From Thermoflexus sp. (GTDB lineage Bacteria > Chloroflexota > Anaerolineae > B4-G1 > DUEL01): DNA of 7,024 bases. This document shows positions 5,328 to 7,024 of the stretch, one piece after another. Location of the stretch: the NCBI GenBank assembly GCA_028276215.1, contig JAPYWT010000127.1, positions 1 to 7,024 of the forward strand, read 5' to 3'. Numbering within the stretch: the first letter of the stretch is position 1; each line of letters starts with the position of its first letter. A program made the translations under genes and the position numbers. A model generated the notes under the pieces. That model searched no databases, was not told where the DNA came from, and was given only the letters and a program-made list of their open reading frames with translations.

Positions 5328-5918
5328 ATGCAACGAGCAGTATTTATTGACCGGGATGGCGTGATTTGTCGCAACCGTAAGGACCATGTGAAATCGTGGG
5401 AGGAATTTGTCTTCCTGCCGGGTGTGTTGAATGCCCTGGCCCGGTTGAGCCGTTCGGACTTCCTGGTCATCGTGATTACCAACCAGGCCATCATCAACCG
5501 GGGCATCGTACCGGCGGACGTGGTGGAGGACATCCACCGCCGGATGATCCGGGCGGTAGAATCCGCAGGCGGGCGGATAGACCGGGTTCTCTACTGCCCC
5601 CATCGCCCCGACGAAAACTGCGGATGCCGTAAGCCGCAGCCGGGGCTGCTTCTGCAGGCCGCCCGGGAGATGGGAATTGACCTTATCCAATCCTGGCTCA
5701 TCGGTGATGCCCTGAGCGATATGGTGGCCGCGCGGCGGGCCGGCTGCCAGCGATATATGGTCCTGACCGGTCGGGGGTGGCAGGAACTGGTTCGTTGCTG
5801 GCGGAACGGCGAACAGGGATTCCGGGTCGCCCTGGACCTGAACGGCGCCGTTCGCTCCCTGCTGCGGATGGAGCAGGTCCCGGAGCGGGTCCCGGTACCG
5901 GTCTGGGACGGTCGGTAG
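5328..5918 (+). CDS. gmhB: HAD-family phosphatase, probable D-glycero-D-manno-heptose-1,7-bisphosphate 7-phosphatase
   Basis: Predicted cytoplasmic phosphatase removing the 7-phosphate from heptose 1,7-bisphosphate to leave heptose 1-phosphate for nucleotide activation. The 196 residues match GmhB length. HAD motif I is FIDRDGV with nucleophile Asp8 and acid/base Asp10; motif II is TNQ at 51-53; the zinc loop has Cys90, His92, Cys98 and Cys100 (YCPHRPDENCGC); Arg101 and Lys102 follow in RKPQPG; and motif IV is GDALSD with Asp127 and Asp131. The CxH...CxC zinc loop separates GmhB from other HAD-IIIA enzymes, although the histidinol-phosphate phosphatase domain of HisB is a close relative. The ATG at 5328 has AGGGA six bases upstream. 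It starts 21 bp after the isomerase stop, and its own stop is 2 bp before the acyltransferase ATG, so it should be co-translated with both. The last 35 or so residues are less conserved. Confidence 0.9.
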   Translation: MQRAVFIDRDGVICRNRKDHVKSWEEFVFLPGVLNALARLSRSDFLVIVITNQAIINRGIVPADVVEDIHRRMIRAVESAGGRIDRVLYCPHRPDENCGCRKPQPGLLLQAAREMGIDLIQSWLIGDALSDMVAARRAGCQRYMVLTGRGWQELVRCWRNGEQGFRVALDLNGAVRSLLRMEQVPERVPVPVWDGR

Positions 5919-5920
5919 GT

Positions 5921-6727
5921 ATGAGCCAGGTACCGTTCATTTCCCGTGAAGCGGACGCCGCCGCCGTCGCCGCCCGGGAAGGCCCCCTCCGCTACTACCT
6001 GCGAGGTCAGTCCACCAGTCTGGTCCGGTACATCCTGGAGCAGACGCTCTTCGCCCTTCTGGGCGGCATTCCGGGACTGGTGGGCATCGGGCTGCGCGCG
6101 CTGGCCTACCGGTTGATCCTATCCAGCGACGGCCCGCCGGTCATTGAGGACCATGTCCGGCTGGCGCAACCGGCCAACATCCACCTGGGGCGGCAGGTCT
6201 ATCTGGACCACGGCGTCTACCTGCATGCCTGTCCCCAGGGCATCTTCATCGGCGACCGGACCTTCGTGATGCACGGTTCCGAACTGCACGTCTACAACTT
6301 CCGGGGCCTGCCCGACTCCGGCATCTGGGTGGGCGAAAACAGTTTCATCGGCGAGTTCTGCCTGATTCGCGGGCAGGGGGGTGTCCACATCGGCCAATCG
6401 GTCCTGCTGGCCCCCCGGGTACAACTGCTGGCAGTGGAGCACATTTTTCAGGACCCCAGCCGTCCCGTGATGGAGCAGGGCATCATCGCCCGGGGGATTC
6501 GGATCGGCGACGGGGCCTGGATCGGTGCCGGGGCCATCGTTCTGGACGGGGTGACAGTGGGCGAGAGGGCAGTGGTGGGGGCCGGCGCGGTGGTCACCCG
6601 AGACGTTCCGGCCTGCGCTGTCGCAGTGGGGGTGCCGGCGCGGGTTGTCCGCCAGCGGGAACCGCCGCCTGCCCCGCCGGAGCCCCCCGCCCCGAGACCG
6701 GAGTATCCGCCGCATCTGTGGAGATGA
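5921..6727 (+). CDS. Left-handed beta-helix O-acyltransferase (hexapeptide-repeat, WbbJ-like)
   Basis: Predicted acetyl- or acyl-CoA-dependent transferase that O-acylates a sugar of the surface glycan. Residues about 80-130 and 135-245 carry hexapeptide repeats such as IFIGDRTFVMHGSELHV, VHIGQSVLLAPRVQLL and IRIGDGAWIGAGAIVLDGVT, ending in the family signature VGAGAVVTRDVPACAVAVGVPARVV (219-243, quoted here only as a landmark: V219 to V243). His174 in AVEHIF is the likely catalytic histidine. A hydrophobic stretch at about 43-67 precedes the helix, as in several O-antigen acyltransferases, and may associate with the membrane. After residue 247 comes a short Pro/Glu-rich tail. ATG 5921 is chosen because it sits 2 bp after the phosphatase stop; a longer frame from 5777 would overlap that gene by 142 bp and encode low-complexity Gly/Pro/Arg sequence. 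The Shine-Dalgarno is weak, so translational coupling is likely. Confidence 0.88.
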   Translation: MSQVPFISREADAAAVAAREGPLRYYLRGQSTSLVRYILEQTLFALLGGIPGLVGIGLRALAYRLILSSDGPPVIEDHVRLAQPANIHLGRQVYLDHGVYLHACPQGIFIGDRTFVMHGSELHVYNFRGLPDSGIWVGENSFIGEFCLIRGQGGVHIGQSVLLAPRVQLLAVEHIFQDPSRPVMEQGIIARGIRIGDGAWIGAGAIVLDGVTVGERAVVGAGAVVTRDVPACAVAVGVPARVVRQREPPPAPPEPPAPRPEYPPHLWR

Positions 6728-6730
6728 AGA

Positions 6731-6782
6731 TGTAGCGCAGGCCGCCAGGCCTGCGGATGCAGGCTAAAGCCTGCGCTACAAA
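6731..6782. repeat. 52-bp palindromic repeat family, copy 2 (best copy)
   Basis: The outer arms TGTAGCGCAGGC (6731-6742) and GCCTGCGCTACA (6769-6780) are perfectly complementary over 12 bp. Two inner hairpins sit within: GCAGGCC-GCCA-GGCCTGC (6737-6754) and GCAGGCT-AA-AGCCTGC (6759-6774). It can therefore fold either as one long cruciform or as two small hairpins. It starts 4 bp after the acyltransferase stop. Confidence 0.85.
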
Positions 6783-6795
6783 CCTGTGGTGATGG

Positions 6796-6849
6796 TGGCG
6801 CAGCCGCCAGGTCTGTGGCTTTTTCGCAGGCTAAAGCCTGCGCTACAAA
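6796..6849. repeat. 52-bp palindromic repeat family, copy 3 (degenerate left half)
   Basis: The right half, GCAGGCTAAAGCCTGCGCTA followed by CAAA (6826-6849), is identical to copy 2. The left half (6796-6818) is recognisable as TGGCGCAGCCGCCAGGTCTG but has lost the perfect GCAGGCC palindrome. The spacer between the halves is T-rich (CTTTTTC). It lies 13 bp after copy 2 in the same orientation. Confidence 0.75.
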
Positions 6850-6853
6850 TCTG

Positions 6854-6880
6854 TGTAGCGCAGGCCACCAGGCCTGCGGA
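6854..6880. repeat. 52-bp palindromic repeat family, copy 4 (left half only)
   Basis: TGTAGCGCAGGCC-ACCA-GGCCTGCGGA matches the left half of copy 2 with one change (G to A in the loop). The right half is absent and is replaced by unrelated sequence running into the glycosyltransferase ribosome binding region. Half-units such as this show that the two hairpins can be gained or lost separately. Confidence 0.75.
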
Positions 6881-6914
6881 TTTGCCCATTTGCTTCAGGA
6901 GTTGGAATTGGAAA

Positions 6915-7024
6915 ATGAACGTACTTTCTATCGTTATACCCGCCTATAACGAAGAGCGGGGCATCGCTCAAATTATTGAGCGGACCCTTGCTATCCGTCC
7001 CCGACTGCAGGAGGTGGGGGTGGA
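6915..7024 (+). CDS. Family 2 glycosyltransferase (partial, N-terminus only)
   Basis: The frame opens at ATG 6915 and runs off the window after 36 codons. MNVLSIVIPAYNEERGIAQI is the classic opening of GT-A-fold family 2 glycosyltransferases, with VIPAYNEE contributing to the nucleotide-sugar pocket. The early amphipathic helix IAQIIERTLAIRP resembles dolichol-phosphate-mannose-synthase-like or polyprenyl-phosphate sugar transferases, but too little is visible to choose. No strong Shine-Dalgarno is correctly spaced: AGGAG at 6897-6901 is 13 bases away, and a nearer GGAA is weak. Its place at the end of the glycan cluster, same strand, 187 bp after the acyltransferase, suggests that it adds a sugar to the lipid-linked glycan. 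Base composition at its start is lower in GC than upstream genes. Confidence 0.88.
   Translation, partial: MNVLSIVIPAYNEERGIAQIIERTLAIRPRLQEVGV

Noticed and set aside
5777..5920. Upstream extension of the acyltransferase to 5777
   Set aside because: It would overlap the phosphatase gene by 142 bp in another frame with a Gly/Pro/Arg low-complexity product; ATG 5921 directly follows the phosphatase stop.

Overview
The window is GC-rich bacterial DNA with strong Shine-Dalgarno sites, a consensus housekeeping-sigma promoter and many nested palindromic repeats between genes. It looks chromosomal. Gene content and repeat style would fit a thermophilic or environmental Chloroflexota (Anaerolineae-like) genome, but that is a low-confidence guess from protein flavour, not a demonstrated assignment. 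I see no tRNA, rRNA, CRISPR array, transposase or phage gene.

Layout. The left fifth (1-1371) is read on the minus strand: a ROK-family sugar-responsive repressor followed 25 bp later by the first 32 codons of an unidentified gene with a very strong ribosome binding site. The repressor gene has a perfect TTGACA-17 bp-TATAAT promoter at 1448-1476. A 15-nt word overlapping the -35 box recurs in near-identical form just before the repressor's start codon, a good candidate for an autoregulatory operator. Next to the promoter lies a roughly 245-bp element (1491-1735) bounded by perfect 11-bp inverted repeats and built from five hairpins in mirror order.

From 1884 to the end, everything is on the plus strand and forms a cell-surface polysaccharide cluster: a polyprenyl-phosphate sugar-1-phosphate transferase that starts glycan assembly (1884-3371); a GHMP kinase of the HddA type (3392-4486); a GmhA-type SIS-domain isomerase (4683-5306); a GmhB-type HAD phosphatase (5328-5918); a left-handed beta-helix O-acyltransferase (5921-6727); and the start of a family 2 glycosyltransferase (6915-end). 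Isomerase, kinase and phosphatase are the three steps that turn sedoheptulose 7-phosphate into D-glycero-D-manno-heptose 1-phosphate. Only a nucleotidyltransferase (HddC type) is missing for GDP-heptose, and it could lie outside the window. The inferred product is a heptose-containing, acylated surface glycan (exopolysaccharide or S-layer glycan).

The two larger gaps in the cluster (4487-4682 and 6728-6914) hold copies of one 52-bp palindromic repeat family. Its ends (TGTAG...CTACAAA) are shared with the central hairpin of the 1491-1735 element, although the stem interiors differ. This repeat system is the least explained part of the window.
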